Of a DNA stretch of 64,000 nt, positions 18,618-26,616 are shown piece after piece. The notes beneath the pieces were generated by a model that saw only the letters and a list, made by a program, of their open reading frames with translations, did no database searches and was not told the origin of the DNA. How positions within the stretch are numbered: position 1 is the stretch's first letter; each line of letters starts with the position of its first letter. A program made the translations under genes and the position numbers. Source of the stretch: Burkholderia sp. FERM BP-3421 (GTDB lineage: Bacteria; Pseudomonadota; Gammaproteobacteria; Burkholderiales; Burkholderiaceae); NCBI RefSeq assembly GCF_028657905.1, contig NZ_CP117781.1:2790001-2854000 (forward strand), given 5' to 3'.

Positions 18618-19838
18618 TCAGCGCGGCGCGCGCAGCGGGATCGACGGGTCCGCGAGCCGGCGCGCGTCGAGCGGCTCGCCCGCCGCGAGGAGCCGCCGGC
18701 TCGCGGCGATCTCGCGCCCCGCGTTGACGGCCGCGGCGGCCGCCGGCACGCCGTCGGGACGCAGCCCGAACACGCAGAACGGGCCTTGCCGCGGATCGCC
18801 GCGCAACACGAGCGTGTGCTCCGCCTCGAACACGCCGAGCGTCTGCAGGTTGCAGTCGTACTGATCGGACCACAGCCACGGCCACTCCGCGTAGATCTCG
18901 TCGCCGCCCAGCAGGTTCGCCGCGGCCACCGCGGGCTGGTTCTCGGCGACCTGCCACGACTCCACCCGCACATGACGCCCCAGCAACGGGTTGAAATGCG
19001 ACGTGACCTCGCCCGCCGCGCCGATCGCCGGATCGGCGGTGCGCCCGCCCGCGTCGACGCGAATGCCGTCGGCCGTCTCCAGCCCCGCCTCGGCCGCCAG
19101 CTCGACATTCGGCGCCACGCCGATGCCCACCACCACGACCTCCGCGTCGACCGCGCCCCGGTTCGTCTCGATGCGCGCGCCGCCATGCGGCCCGCGCGCG
19201 ATCCGTTCGGGCCGCGTCGCGCATTGCAGGTCCACGCCGTGCCGCGCGTGCAGCGCGTGCACGAACGCGGCGACCGACTCCGGCACGCCCCGCCGCAGCA
19301 GGCGCTCGCCGGGCTCGATCACGGTGACCGCGCAGCCGCGCCGCGTCGCAGCCGCGGCCACTTCGAGGCCGATGAAGCCGCCGCCCAGCACCGCGACGCG
19401 CCGTCCCGGCTGCAACGCCGCGCGCAGCGCGTGCGCGTCGGCCAGCGTGCGCACGTAGTGCAGCCGCACGCCCGCCTCGACCGGCCCGTCGAAACGCCTC
19501 ACCCGCGAGCCGGTCGCGAGCAGCAAACGCGCATACGGCAACGCCACGCCGTCGGCGAGCCGCACCCGCTGCGCGCCCCGGTCGAGCGCGACGGCCGGCA
19601 CGCCGAGCCGCAACTCGATGCGCTGCCGCGCATACCACGCGGCGTCGCGCACGAACGCGCGCGCAGCGCCGTCCTCCGCGAGCAACGCCTCCTTCGACAG
19701 GCACGGCCGGTCATACGGCACCTCCGGCTCCGCGCCCACCATCACGATGCGCGCGGCCGCGTCGCGCGCGCGCAGCGTTTCCGCCGCGCGGCGCGCCGCC
19801 TGGCCGCCGCCGAGGATCAGGTACGGATCAGCCGACAT
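18618..19838 (-). CDS. andAa: Anthranilate 1,2-dioxygenase ferredoxin reductase component
   Basis: A 406-residue FAD-containing reductase that passes electrons from NADH to the Rieske ferredoxin. The FAD-binding motif ILGGGQAARRAAETL is at the N terminus, and VPYDRPCLSKEAL is the usual isoalloxazine contact region of aromatic-dioxygenase reductases. A second Rossmann motif, VAVLGGGFIGLEVAAAA, near residue 148 binds NADH. The C-terminal part carries WSDQYDCNLQTLG, typical of BphA4-like enzymes. It overlaps andAb by 11 bp and is the last gene of the andAc-Ad-Ab-Aa operon, the order reported for Burkholderia anthranilate dioxygenase. Confidence 0.9.
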   Translation of the reverse strand: MSADPYLILGGGQAARRAAETLRARDAAARIVMVGAEPEVPYDRPCLSKEALLAEDGAARAFVRDAAWYARQRIELRLGVPAVALDRGAQRVRLADGVALPYARLLLATGSRVRRFDGPVEAGVRLHYVRTLADAHALRAALQPGRRVAVLGGGFIGLEVAAAATRRGCAVTVIEPGERLLRRGVPESVAAFVHALHARHGVDLQCATRPERIARGPHGGARIETNRGAVDAEVVVVGIGVAPNVELAAEAGLETADGIRVDAGGRTADPAIGAAGEVTSHFNPLLGRHVRVESWQVAENQPAVAAANLLGGDEIYAEWPWLWSDQYDCNLQTLGVFEAEHTLVLRGDPRQGPFCVFGLRPDGVPAAAAAVNAGREIAASRRLLAAGEPLDARRLADPSIPLRAPR

Positions 19839-20154
19839 CGATGTCCGCCCGGCCGTCCGTGATCCGCACCGGATAGACGCGCACCGCCTCCGTCACGGGC
19901 GCGCAGCGCGGCGCGCCGCTGCGGATGTCGATCAGCCCCTGGTGCAGCGGGCACTCGACGCAATCGCCCTCGACGAAGCCGTCTGACAGGCGCGCATGCC
20001 CATGCGTGCAGAGGTCGTGCAGCGCATGCAGCGCATCGCCGAGCCGGAACACGGCGACCGGCCGGCCTTCGATCACGCGCGCGGCCGGCTCGCCCTCGGT
20101 GAATTCGTCGAGCGCGCCCAGCGGCCGCCAGGTCGCGACGGTGGCATCGTTCAT
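19828..20154 (-). CDS. andAb: Anthranilate 1,2-dioxygenase Rieske ferredoxin component
   Basis: A 108-residue Rieske-type [2Fe-2S] ferredoxin. The cluster ligands are visible as CTHGH (residues near 48) and CPLHQG (near 67), with the conserved spacing of aromatic-ring dioxygenase ferredoxins. It shuttles electrons from AndAa to the oxygenase AndAc/AndAd. No signal peptide is present, so it is cytoplasmic. It starts 31 bp after andAd and its 3' end overlaps the reductase start. Confidence 0.92.
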   Translation of the reverse strand: MNDATVATWRPLGALDEFTEGEPAARVIEGRPVAVFRLGDALHALHDLCTHGHARLSDGFVEGDCVECPLHQGLIDIRSGAPRCAPVTEAVRVYPVRITDGRADIDVG

Positions 20155-20185
20155 CGGTTCTGTCCTCCAGTGCGTCGGGTTGGCT

Positions 20186-20662
20186 TCAGATCGGCGTCGC
20201 GAGCAGGGTCCGCACGCGCGAGGTGTCGTAGATCACGCGCTTCGCGCGATACCGCAGCCCTTCCGGCGTGCGCGCGACGGTGTCGCGGTAGACGCCCGCC
20301 TGATACACCTGCGATTCGCCGTCGCTGCGGGTCTGCACGACCACGTAGCTGCTCTCGGTGTCGATCTCGCCGTCGCGCGTCGCGACGATCGCGAGGCCCG
20401 ACGTCATGTGCCGGTACGAATGCGCGTCGTAGATGTTCGCGTGACGCAGCGACACCACGCGATCGCGCAGCATGCGCCGGTTCGTGCAATGCATGATCCC
20501 GACCGGCAGGCCGAGATCGGCGTTTTCCTTCGGGATGATTTCGTACGTGCAGTCCTCGGTGAACAGGTCCGGCCATTGTTCGAGCCGGTCGTTGTCGAGG
20601 TGGCCGATGTAGCGCGACTGCAGCATGTGCAGTTCGAACCACGTCCGGATGTCGTCGCTCAT
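20186..20662 (-). CDS. andAd: Anthranilate 1,2-dioxygenase small (beta) subunit
   Basis: A 158-residue SnoaL/NTF2-fold beta subunit of a ring-hydroxylating dioxygenase. Family features include an early EQWPDLFTEDCTYEI segment, SYRHMTSG in the middle, and the closing VYQAGVYRDTV strand with a YRAKRVIYDTSR tail. The subunit is structural and stabilises the alpha3beta3 oxygenase. It starts 13 bp after andAc ends, in the same operon. Confidence 0.9.
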   Translation of the reverse strand: MSDDIRTWFELHMLQSRYIGHLDNDRLEQWPDLFTEDCTYEIIPKENADLGLPVGIMHCTNRRMLRDRVVSLRHANIYDAHSYRHMTSGLAIVATRDGEIDTESSYVVVQTRSDGESQVYQAGVYRDTVARTPEGLRYRAKRVIYDTSRVRTLLATPI

Positions 20663-20675
20663 GTCGCGCTCCCGT

Positions 20676-21947
20676 TCAATAGCCCATCAGTTGCTGGTAG
20701 CCGACCCAGAAGCGGCGGATCAGGCTCTCGGTGATCGTCGTGTCCTGCTGGTCGGGATTCGCGCGCGACATCTCGATCACCGAGGTCGCGTCCGGGTCGC
20801 GCAGCGTGGCGCGCTGCACCAGCTCCGTCGCCTCGGTGTCCTCCATCGAGATATAGCCGGCCGGGCCGACCAGGTTGGCCTGCTGGATGCGCAGCGCGCG
20901 CAGCTCGGGCGTATCGTCCTGGTAGCCGAAGAAGTGGAACACCAGCTCGAAATGATCGGGGCCCTTGGGCAGCAGCTGGCGCGCGACCAGCGTGTTGTGG
21001 ATCTGCTGGATCACCAGCTGCGGAAAGATCGGCTGAATGTGGTTGGTGGTGTCCTCATCGTATTCGGACACGAGCGCGAGCAGCGAATCGTCCTCGAGCG
21101 CGAACCCTTCGTCATACGAACGGATATGCTGCTGACGATACGCGGCCGAGGTGTCGTCGGAGGTCTTCGTCACCGTGATCAGGCTGTGCAGGCCGTGCGT
21201 CGCATCGGGAATCGCGCGCGCGCGCATGCCGACCCGGAAGATATTGAAGGTCGTATGAAACAGATGCAGCATGCTCGCGTGATAGGGATCCTTTACGTTC
21301 TCGAAATAAAGCTTCCAGTTCGATGACGAATACTGGCGCGTGCAGCCGAGATACTCGATCGGCTTGTGGAAAATGCGATCGATCCACGGCCGCATCTGCG
21401 CGCCGAGGTAGTCGGGCAGCGCGCCGACCGTCTCGCTGAAGGTCGCGAACACCAGCCCGCGATAGCTGTCGACGCGCAGCTGGCGCAGGCCGTGCCGGCC
21501 CGGGTCGAAGTCGGGCGGCATGCCGCTCATGCCCTTCTGGCCGCGCCGGAACGGCACGCCGAGCAGGTTGCCCGCCGGATCGAAGCTCCACTGGTGATAG
21601 ACGCAGGTATGCGAACTCGCGTTGCCGCGCGCCTTGCGGCAGACCTGCGCGCCGCGATGCGCGCAGCGGTTCACCCACGCGGCGAGCGCGCCGTCCTCGC
21701 AGCGGGTGACGACCACGGGCGTATCGCCGACGAAGGTGCTCTTGAAATCGCCGGGTTGGGGAATTTCCGCTTCGAGGGCGACGAAATTCCAGACCGGACC
21801 GCGAAAGATCCGCTCCTGCTCGCGCTCGTAGACCGCCTGGGAACTGAACACCTTGTACGGCACGCGCGAACCGTCGTCGTGCGGAAACCGCACCTCGGCG
21901 GCATCGTCGCGCGCCAGCCGGCGCAGGGGCTGCTCGGTCTGTTCCAT
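20676..21947 (-). CDS. andAc: Anthranilate 1,2-dioxygenase large (alpha) subunit
   Basis: A 423-residue oxygenase subunit that dihydroxylates anthranilate to catechol with loss of CO2 and ammonia. The Rieske motif appears as CAHRGAQVC with CVYHQWSFD about 20 residues later. The mononuclear iron site is in DPYHASMLHLFH (His/His) with a downstream aspartate. Full length for the family. It is the first gene of the operon, with AGGAGAGAGG just before the ATG. The assignment rests on gene order (Ac-Ad-Ab-Aa with a divergent AraC-type regulator) and on adjacency to catechol genes. A salicylate- or benzoate-type substrate is less likely but not excluded. Confidence 0.9.
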   Translation of the reverse strand: MEQTEQPLRRLARDDAAEVRFPHDDGSRVPYKVFSSQAVYEREQERIFRGPVWNFVALEAEIPQPGDFKSTFVGDTPVVVTRCEDGALAAWVNRCAHRGAQVCRKARGNASSHTCVYHQWSFDPAGNLLGVPFRRGQKGMSGMPPDFDPGRHGLRQLRVDSYRGLVFATFSETVGALPDYLGAQMRPWIDRIFHKPIEYLGCTRQYSSSNWKLYFENVKDPYHASMLHLFHTTFNIFRVGMRARAIPDATHGLHSLITVTKTSDDTSAAYRQQHIRSYDEGFALEDDSLLALVSEYDEDTTNHIQPIFPQLVIQQIHNTLVARQLLPKGPDHFELVFHFFGYQDDTPELRALRIQQANLVGPAGYISMEDTEATELVQRATLRDPDATSVIEMSRANPDQQDTTITESLIRRFWVGYQQLMGY

Positions 21948-22020
21948 CGCCTCTCTCCTGATCGTGACGGCACACCGCCGATTGGGAGCGATTGTTGAAA
22001 AGACCCGCGCCGCCGTCTAT

Positions 22021-22060
22021 CCGGAAAGTGCGATTGCGGCGCCGCACTATCCACTTCCGG
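22021..22060. promoter_or_regulatory. Nested inverted repeats in the andAc-andR intergenic region
   Basis: An outer pair CCGGAAAGTG/CACTTCCGG (imperfect by one base) encloses an inner exact pair AGTGCG (22027-22032) and CGCACT (22043-22048). It lies midway in the 192-bp divergent region and is a candidate AndR operator. Confidence 0.4.
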
Positions 22061-22139
22061 CGGCTTTCTGCGCTAGGATGCTCGGATTCCCATGCCGCCC
22101 GGCCAGTCGAACCGGCGCCACGATGCGAGGCAGACGACG

Positions 22140-23099
22140 ATGTCCCCGACCCCATTCGAGCCGCGCGCGCTGCGTGCGCACCGGCTCTTCGAGTCCCGCG
22201 ATCTCGACGAAACCCGCGAGCGGATTTCGCGCGTGATGCAGCCGCATGCGCTGATGCCGGACAGCCGCCATCCGGGCGCCGCCCATATGGATTTCGTCCG
22301 GCTTGGCGGGCTCGGCATCGGCGCGATCGCGTTCGGCGACGCGATGCGCGTGCGCGTCGAGGCGGTGGACGGCTATCACCTGCTGATGTTCTGCCTCGCG
22401 GGGCATGCGGAAGTCCGCTCGATGGGCCGGACGGTCGACGTCGACCGGCGCACCGGCGTGCTGTGCGCGCCCGGCGAATGTTTCGACGCGCGCCTGTCTG
22501 CGGACTGCGAACAGTTCGTGCTGCGCATCGATGCGGCGGCGCTCGCCGCCTCGACCGGCGAGTGCGGCCCCGCGCTCGAACCGGTGGTGGAGGTCGGCGA
22601 GGCGTCGCTGGCCGCGTGGCGACAGCAGCTGATGTGCGTCGCGGGCTCGGCGGCCCTGCTCGGCTCCGCGCAGGCCAATCCGCGCGTCGCGGCGCAGGTC
22701 GAGCGCCTGCTGCTCGACCTGCTGGTCGACGGACACGCCTCCGCGGCGGCGGCGGCGCTTCGCGCCGATCCCGCGCCGGCCTTCGTGCGGCGCGCGCAGG
22801 ATTATGTCGACGCGCATTCCGCGCAACCGCTGCAACTCGCCGATGTCGCGCGCGCCGCCGGCGTGCCCGAGCGCACCCTGCGCGACGGCTTCCTGCGGTT
22901 CCGCGGCGTGAGCCCGATGCAGTACCTGCGACAGATCCGGCTCGACAAGGCGCGCGAGCGGCTGCGCGGTGCGCCGCCCGGCTTGCGGATCGCCGATATC
23001 GCGCTCGATTGCGGCTTCACGCATCTCGGGCGCTTCGCGCTCGCGTACCGGGAACGATTCGGGGAATTGCCGTCGGGAACGGTCGACGGGCGGCTCTAG
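22140..23099 (+). CDS. andR: AraC/XylS-family regulator of anthranilate catabolism
   Basis: A 319-residue transcription factor divergent from the dioxygenase operon. The N-terminal half is a cupin-like effector-sensing domain (AraC-binding-like, with GYHLLMFCLAGHAEV). The C-terminal half has both helix-turn-helix units: PLQLADVARAAGVPERTLRD, and RIADIALDCGFTHLGRFALAY with the family's G-F-x-x-x-G-R-F pattern. In characterised Burkholderia the divergent AraC-type regulator activates andAc in response to anthranilate; the same role is inferred here. The ATG at 22140 is chosen because GCGAGG precedes it by nine bases; an earlier ATG at 22092 has no site. Confidence 0.86.
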   Translation: MSPTPFEPRALRAHRLFESRDLDETRERISRVMQPHALMPDSRHPGAAHMDFVRLGGLGIGAIAFGDAMRVRVEAVDGYHLLMFCLAGHAEVRSMGRTVDVDRRTGVLCAPGECFDARLSADCEQFVLRIDAAALAASTGECGPALEPVVEVGEASLAAWRQQLMCVAGSAALLGSAQANPRVAAQVERLLLDLLVDGHASAAAAALRADPAPAFVRRAQDYVDAHSAQPLQLADVARAAGVPERTLRDGFLRFRGVSPMQYLRQIRLDKARERLRGAPPGLRIADIALDCGFTHLGRFALAYRERFGELPSGTVDGRL

Positions 23100-23170
23100 C
23101 GGAACGGGTCCATGCGCGCGGGGCATCCCGGCGCGGGGCAAGCAGGCCGACGCGCGCCGTCACGCCCGGG

Positions 23171-24055
23171 TTAACGCGCGCACCACGCGCGCGCGACCTC
23201 GCAGAACAGCGCCGTCGTCGCGCTCGCATCATGCAGCCGGCGGCTCATGATGATCGGCGAGGTCGCGACCGGCTCGGCCAGCCGCCGATACACGACGCCG
23301 CGCACCCGCAGGCCCTCGATGCTCTCCGGCACCAGCGTCACGCCCACCTGCGCGGCCACCAGCCCGAGCGCCGTCTGCAGTTCGCGCACCTCGTGCACCG
23401 CGGCGGGCGCGAGCGCGCCGTCGCGCAGCGCGGACAGCTGCTGGTCGGCGAAGCTCGGGCGCGGCGTGCTCGGATAGACGATCAGCGTCTCGCGCGCCAG
23501 ATCGCGCAGCATCAGCGGGCGCGCGGGATCGGCGAGCGGATGGCCGTCCGGCAGCACCGCGATCAGCCGCTCCTCGACCAGCACTTCGCGCACCAGCTGC
23601 TCGTCGTCGAAGCGCACGCGGCCGAAGCCGACGTCGATGCGCCCGCCTTTCAGCGCGCCCAGCTGCTCGATCGTGAACATTTCGATCAGCGCGACCTCGA
23701 TCGACGGGGCGCGCTCGCGGAACGCGCGGATCACCTCGGGCAGCGCGCCGTACAGCGTGGACGGCACGAAGCCGATCACGATCCGCGCCGACAACTGCGC
23801 GAGCCGGCGCGTCAGCGGCGCCAGCTCGTCGGCCTGGTCGACGAGGCGCTTGGCCTGCGCATAGAACACCCGCCCCGCCTCGGTCAGCTTCAGCGGCCGC
23901 GCGGCCCGCTCGAACAGCGGCAGGCCGAGCGTCTCCTCGATCATCTGCAATTGTCTGCTCAGCGGCGGCTGCGTCATGTGCAGCCGCTCCGCCGCCCGGG
24001 TGATGTTCATCTCCTCGGCCACCGCGATGAAATACCGAAGCTGGCGCAATTCCAT
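23171..24055 (-). CDS. catR: LysR-family regulator of the catechol branch
   Basis: A 294-residue LysR-type activator. The N-terminal winged helix (MELRQLRYFIAVAEEMNITR, then RLHMTQPPLSRQLQMIEETLG) and the effector-binding domain starting ARIVIGFVPS are those of the CatR/CatM/BenM group, which respond to cis,cis-muconate. The start at 24055 aligns with family members; an in-frame extension upstream runs through the operator. It diverges from catB with 89 bp between starts, the standard arrangement for LysR activators of muconate cycloisomerase genes. Confidence 0.9.
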   Translation of the reverse strand: MELRQLRYFIAVAEEMNITRAAERLHMTQPPLSRQLQMIEETLGLPLFERAARPLKLTEAGRVFYAQAKRLVDQADELAPLTRRLAQLSARIVIGFVPSTLYGALPEVIRAFRERAPSIEVALIEMFTIEQLGALKGGRIDVGFGRVRFDDEQLVREVLVEERLIAVLPDGHPLADPARPLMLRDLARETLIVYPSTPRPSFADQQLSALRDGALAPAAVHEVRELQTALGLVAAQVGVTLVPESIEGLRVRGVVYRRLAEPVATSPIIMSRRLHDASATTALFCEVARAWCAR

Positions 24056-24056
24056 G

Positions 24057-24073
24057 CATACCTCGAAAGTATG
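24057..24073. promoter_or_regulatory. Probable CatR operator
   Basis: An exact dyad CATAC-N7-GTATG containing the LysR T-N11-A pattern lies in the catR-catB gap, beginning two bases upstream of the catR ATG. Its place suggests autorepression of catR together with activation of catB. Confidence 0.65.
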
Positions 24074-24144
24074 GAAGTAGTCGGAAACGGTGTTGGACGC
24101 CGCCGCCCGTCCGTCCCTACCCTGTGCGACACAGGAGGAATCGC

Positions 24145-25269
24145 ATGATAGCAACCGCCACCATCGACCGCGTCGAGACGCTGCTCGTCGACGTGCCGAC
24201 CATCCGCGCGCACAAGCTGTCGGTCGCGACGATGCACCGGCAAACCCTGGTGCTGGTGCGCCTGCGCTGCAGCGACGGCGTCGAGGGCGTCGGCGAAGGC
24301 ACGACCATCGGCGGCCTCGCCTACGGCGAGGAGAGCCCGGAGAGCATCCGGGTCAACCTCGACACATATTTCGCGCCGCTGCTGCTGGGCCAGGACGCGA
24401 CCCGCCCGGGCGCGCTGCTCGCGCGGCTGCGGCGCGCGATCCAGGGCAACCGCTTCGCCCGGTGCGCGGTCGAGACCGCCCTGTTCGACGCGCAGGCGCG
24501 CCGGCTCGGCGTGCCGCTGTCCGAGTTGTTCGGCGGCCGCGCGACCGAGACGCTCGAGGTCGCGTGGACGCTCGCGAGCGGCGACACGCAGCGCGACATC
24601 GCGGAGGCGGAAGCGATGCTCGACGCGCGCCGCCATCGCGCCTTCAAGCTCAAGATCGGCGCGCGCGCCGTGGCCGACGACGTCGCGCACGTGGTCGCGA
24701 TCAAGCGCGCGCTCGGCGCGCGCGGCGACGTGCGCATCGACGTGAACCAGGCCTGGCGCGAATCCGACGCGCTCTGGGCCGCGCCGCGCCTCGCGGAGGC
24801 GGGCGTGAGCCTGATCGAGCAGCCGGTCGCCGCCGCCAACCACGCGGGCCTCGCGCGCCTGACCGCGCAGGCGGCCGTGCCGGTGATGGCCGATGAAGCG
24901 CTGCACGGCCCCCACGACGCCTTCCGGCTCGCGCAGGCGCGCGCGGCCGACGTGTTCGCGGTCAAGATCGCGCAATCGGGCGGCCTGCTCGGCGCGGCGC
25001 GCGTCGCCGCGATCGCGTCGGCCGCGCATATCGACCTGTATGGCGGCACGATGCTCGAAGGGCCGATCGGCACGATCGCCTCCGCGCAGGTGTTCAGCAC
25101 CTTCGATTCGCTCGGCTGGGGCACCGAGTTGTTCGGCCCGCTGCTGCTGACCGAGGAGATCCTGGTCGAGCCGCTGCGCTATCACGATTTCGCGCTGCAC
25201 CTGCCGACCGGGCCCGGGCTCGGCATCGCGCCGGACTGGGCGCGCATCGAACGCCTGCGGCGCCGCTGA
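24145..25269 (+). CDS. catB: Muconate cycloisomerase
   Basis: A 374-residue enolase-superfamily enzyme converting cis,cis-muconate to muconolactone. The catalytic KxK is in AFKLKIG. Metal ligands appear in RIDVNQAW (Asp), SLIEQP (Glu) and PVMADEAL (Asp, Glu), and the opposing base lysine in FAVKIAQSGG. The N-terminal capping domain includes GEGTTIGGLAYGEESPE, characteristic of CatB. AGGAGG sits seven bases before the ATG at 24145. It is the first gene of catBAC. Confidence 0.93.
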   Translation: MIATATIDRVETLLVDVPTIRAHKLSVATMHRQTLVLVRLRCSDGVEGVGEGTTIGGLAYGEESPESIRVNLDTYFAPLLLGQDATRPGALLARLRRAIQGNRFARCAVETALFDAQARRLGVPLSELFGGRATETLEVAWTLASGDTQRDIAEAEAMLDARRHRAFKLKIGARAVADDVAHVVAIKRALGARGDVRIDVNQAWRESDALWAAPRLAEAGVSLIEQPVAAANHAGLARLTAQAAVPVMADEALHGPHDAFRLAQARAADVFAVKIAQSGGLLGAARVAAIASAAHIDLYGGTMLEGPIGTIASAQVFSTFDSLGWGTELFGPLLLTEEILVEPLRYHDFALHLPTGPGLGIAPDWARIERLRRR

Positions 25270-25308
25270 GCCCGCCCCCGACACCCCACACGACACCACA
25301 GGAGACGC

Positions 25309-26220
25309 ATGATGAACAGGGAAGCCATCGACACGCTGCTGAAGTCGATCGACGACAGCGCCACCCGGCCCGGCAACGCCCGCACCCGGGCGCTCGTCAA
25401 CCGCATCGTCCGCGATCTGTTCCAGACGATCGAGGACCTCGACGTGCAGCCCGACGAATTCTGGACCGCGCTCAACTATCTCGGCGAAGCGGGCAGGAGC
25501 GGCGAGCTAGGGCTGCTCGCCGCCGGTCTCGGCTTCGAGCACTTCCTCGACCTGCGCCTCGACGAAGCCGAGCAGCGCGCGGGCGTCGCGGGCGGCACGC
25601 CGCGCACGATCGAAGGGCCGCTGTACGTCGCGGGCGCGCCCGCGTCGGACGGTCACGCGCGGCTCGACAGCGGCGACGAGCCCGGCGAGACGCTCGTGAT
25701 GCGCGGCCGCGTGCTCGACGAAACCGGCGCGCCGCTCGCGCATGCGCTGGTGGAGGTCTGGCATGCGAACCACCTCGGCAACTACTCGCACTTCGATCCC
25801 GCCCAGCCGCCGTTCAACCTGCGCCGCTCGATCCGCGCCGACGCCGAGGGGCGCTACAGCTTCCGCAGCGTGGTCCCGGTCGGCTACAGCGTGCCGCCCG
25901 GCGGCCAGACCGAGCGCCTGCTCGACCAGCTCGGCCGCCACGGCCACCGGCCCGCGCATATTCATTTCTTCGTCTCCGCGCCGGATCACCGCAAGCTGAC
26001 GACCCAGATCAACATCGACGGCGACCCGTACCTGTGGGACGATTTCGCATTCGCGACCCGCGACGGCCTCGTGCCCGCGCTGCAACGCGCCGAGGGCGCG
26101 GCCGGCCGGCCCTATGGCGTCGACGGGCCGTTCGTGCTGATCGATTTCGATTTCACGCTGCTGCGGCAGCGCGCGAGCCTGCCGAGCGCCGAGGTCGAGC
26201 GCGCGCGGGCCAGCGCCTGA
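25309..26220 (+). CDS. catA: Catechol 1,2-dioxygenase
   Basis: A 303-residue intradiol dioxygenase cleaving catechol to cis,cis-muconate with non-haem Fe(III). The N-terminal helical linker domain (about 100 residues) precedes the catalytic domain. The iron-ligand region is recognisable from GNYSHFDP, YSFRSVVPVGYSVPPGG and the signature RHGHRPAHIHFFVSAP, which provide the tyrosine and histidine ligands. Two adjacent ATG codons (25309 and 25312) follow GGAGA, and either could start translation. It is the second gene of catBAC, 39 bp after catB. Confidence 0.93.
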   Translation: MMNREAIDTLLKSIDDSATRPGNARTRALVNRIVRDLFQTIEDLDVQPDEFWTALNYLGEAGRSGELGLLAAGLGFEHFLDLRLDEAEQRAGVAGGTPRTIEGPLYVAGAPASDGHARLDSGDEPGETLVMRGRVLDETGAPLAHALVEVWHANHLGNYSHFDPAQPPFNLRRSIRADAEGRYSFRSVVPVGYSVPPGGQTERLLDQLGRHGHRPAHIHFFVSAPDHRKLTTQINIDGDPYLWDDFAFATRDGLVPALQRAEGAAGRPYGVDGPFVLIDFDFTLLRQRASLPSAEVERARASA

Positions 26221-26247
26221 CGCGCCATTCACCGGGAGCCATCGACC

Positions 26248-26538
26248 ATGCTGTTTCATGTGGAAATGACCGTCAACCTGCCCGCCGACCTCGACGGCGT
26301 GAAAGCCGCGAGCCTGAAGGCCGAGGAGAAGGCCGTCTCGCAGCGCCTCCAGCAGGAGGGCATCTGGCGGCACCTGTGGCGCATCGCCGGACGCTACGCG
26401 AACATCAGCGTCTTCGACGTCGAAAGCCCGCAGCACCTGCACGACGTGCTGAGCCAGCTGCCGCTGTTCCCGTACATGGAGATCGAGGTGCGCGCGCTGT
26501 GCCGCCACCCGTCGTCGATCCACGACGACGATCGCTGA
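26248..26538 (+). CDS. catC: Muconolactone delta-isomerase
   Basis: A 96-residue enzyme of the ferredoxin-like CatC family that isomerises muconolactone to 3-oxoadipate enol-lactone. MLFHVEMTVNLPADLD and IWRHLWRIAGRYANISVFDV match the family, including the conserved glutamate and arginine-histidine cluster. Normal full length. It is the last gene of the operon; catD (enol-lactonase) does not follow, so the last step is encoded elsewhere. Confidence 0.94.
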   Translation: MLFHVEMTVNLPADLDGVKAASLKAEEKAVSQRLQQEGIWRHLWRIAGRYANISVFDVESPQHLHDVLSQLPLFPYMEIEVRALCRHPSSIHDDDR

Positions 26539-26569
26539 GCGCCCCCGCGCGCGGCGCGCCGTAAACGCA

Positions 26570-26595
26570 CGACGCCGCTCCGAGGAGCGGCGTCG
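26570..26595. terminator. Bidirectional-looking hairpin between catC and autotransporter
   Basis: A twelve-base stem CGACGCCGCTCC/GGAGCGGCGTCG with a two-base loop lies between two convergent gene ends (32 bp after catC, 22 bp after the autotransporter). On the minus strand it is followed by TGCGTTTAC. No long T-tract is present. Confidence 0.7.
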
Positions 26596-26616
26596 ATTCC
26601 GGCCGTCCTGCCCGGA

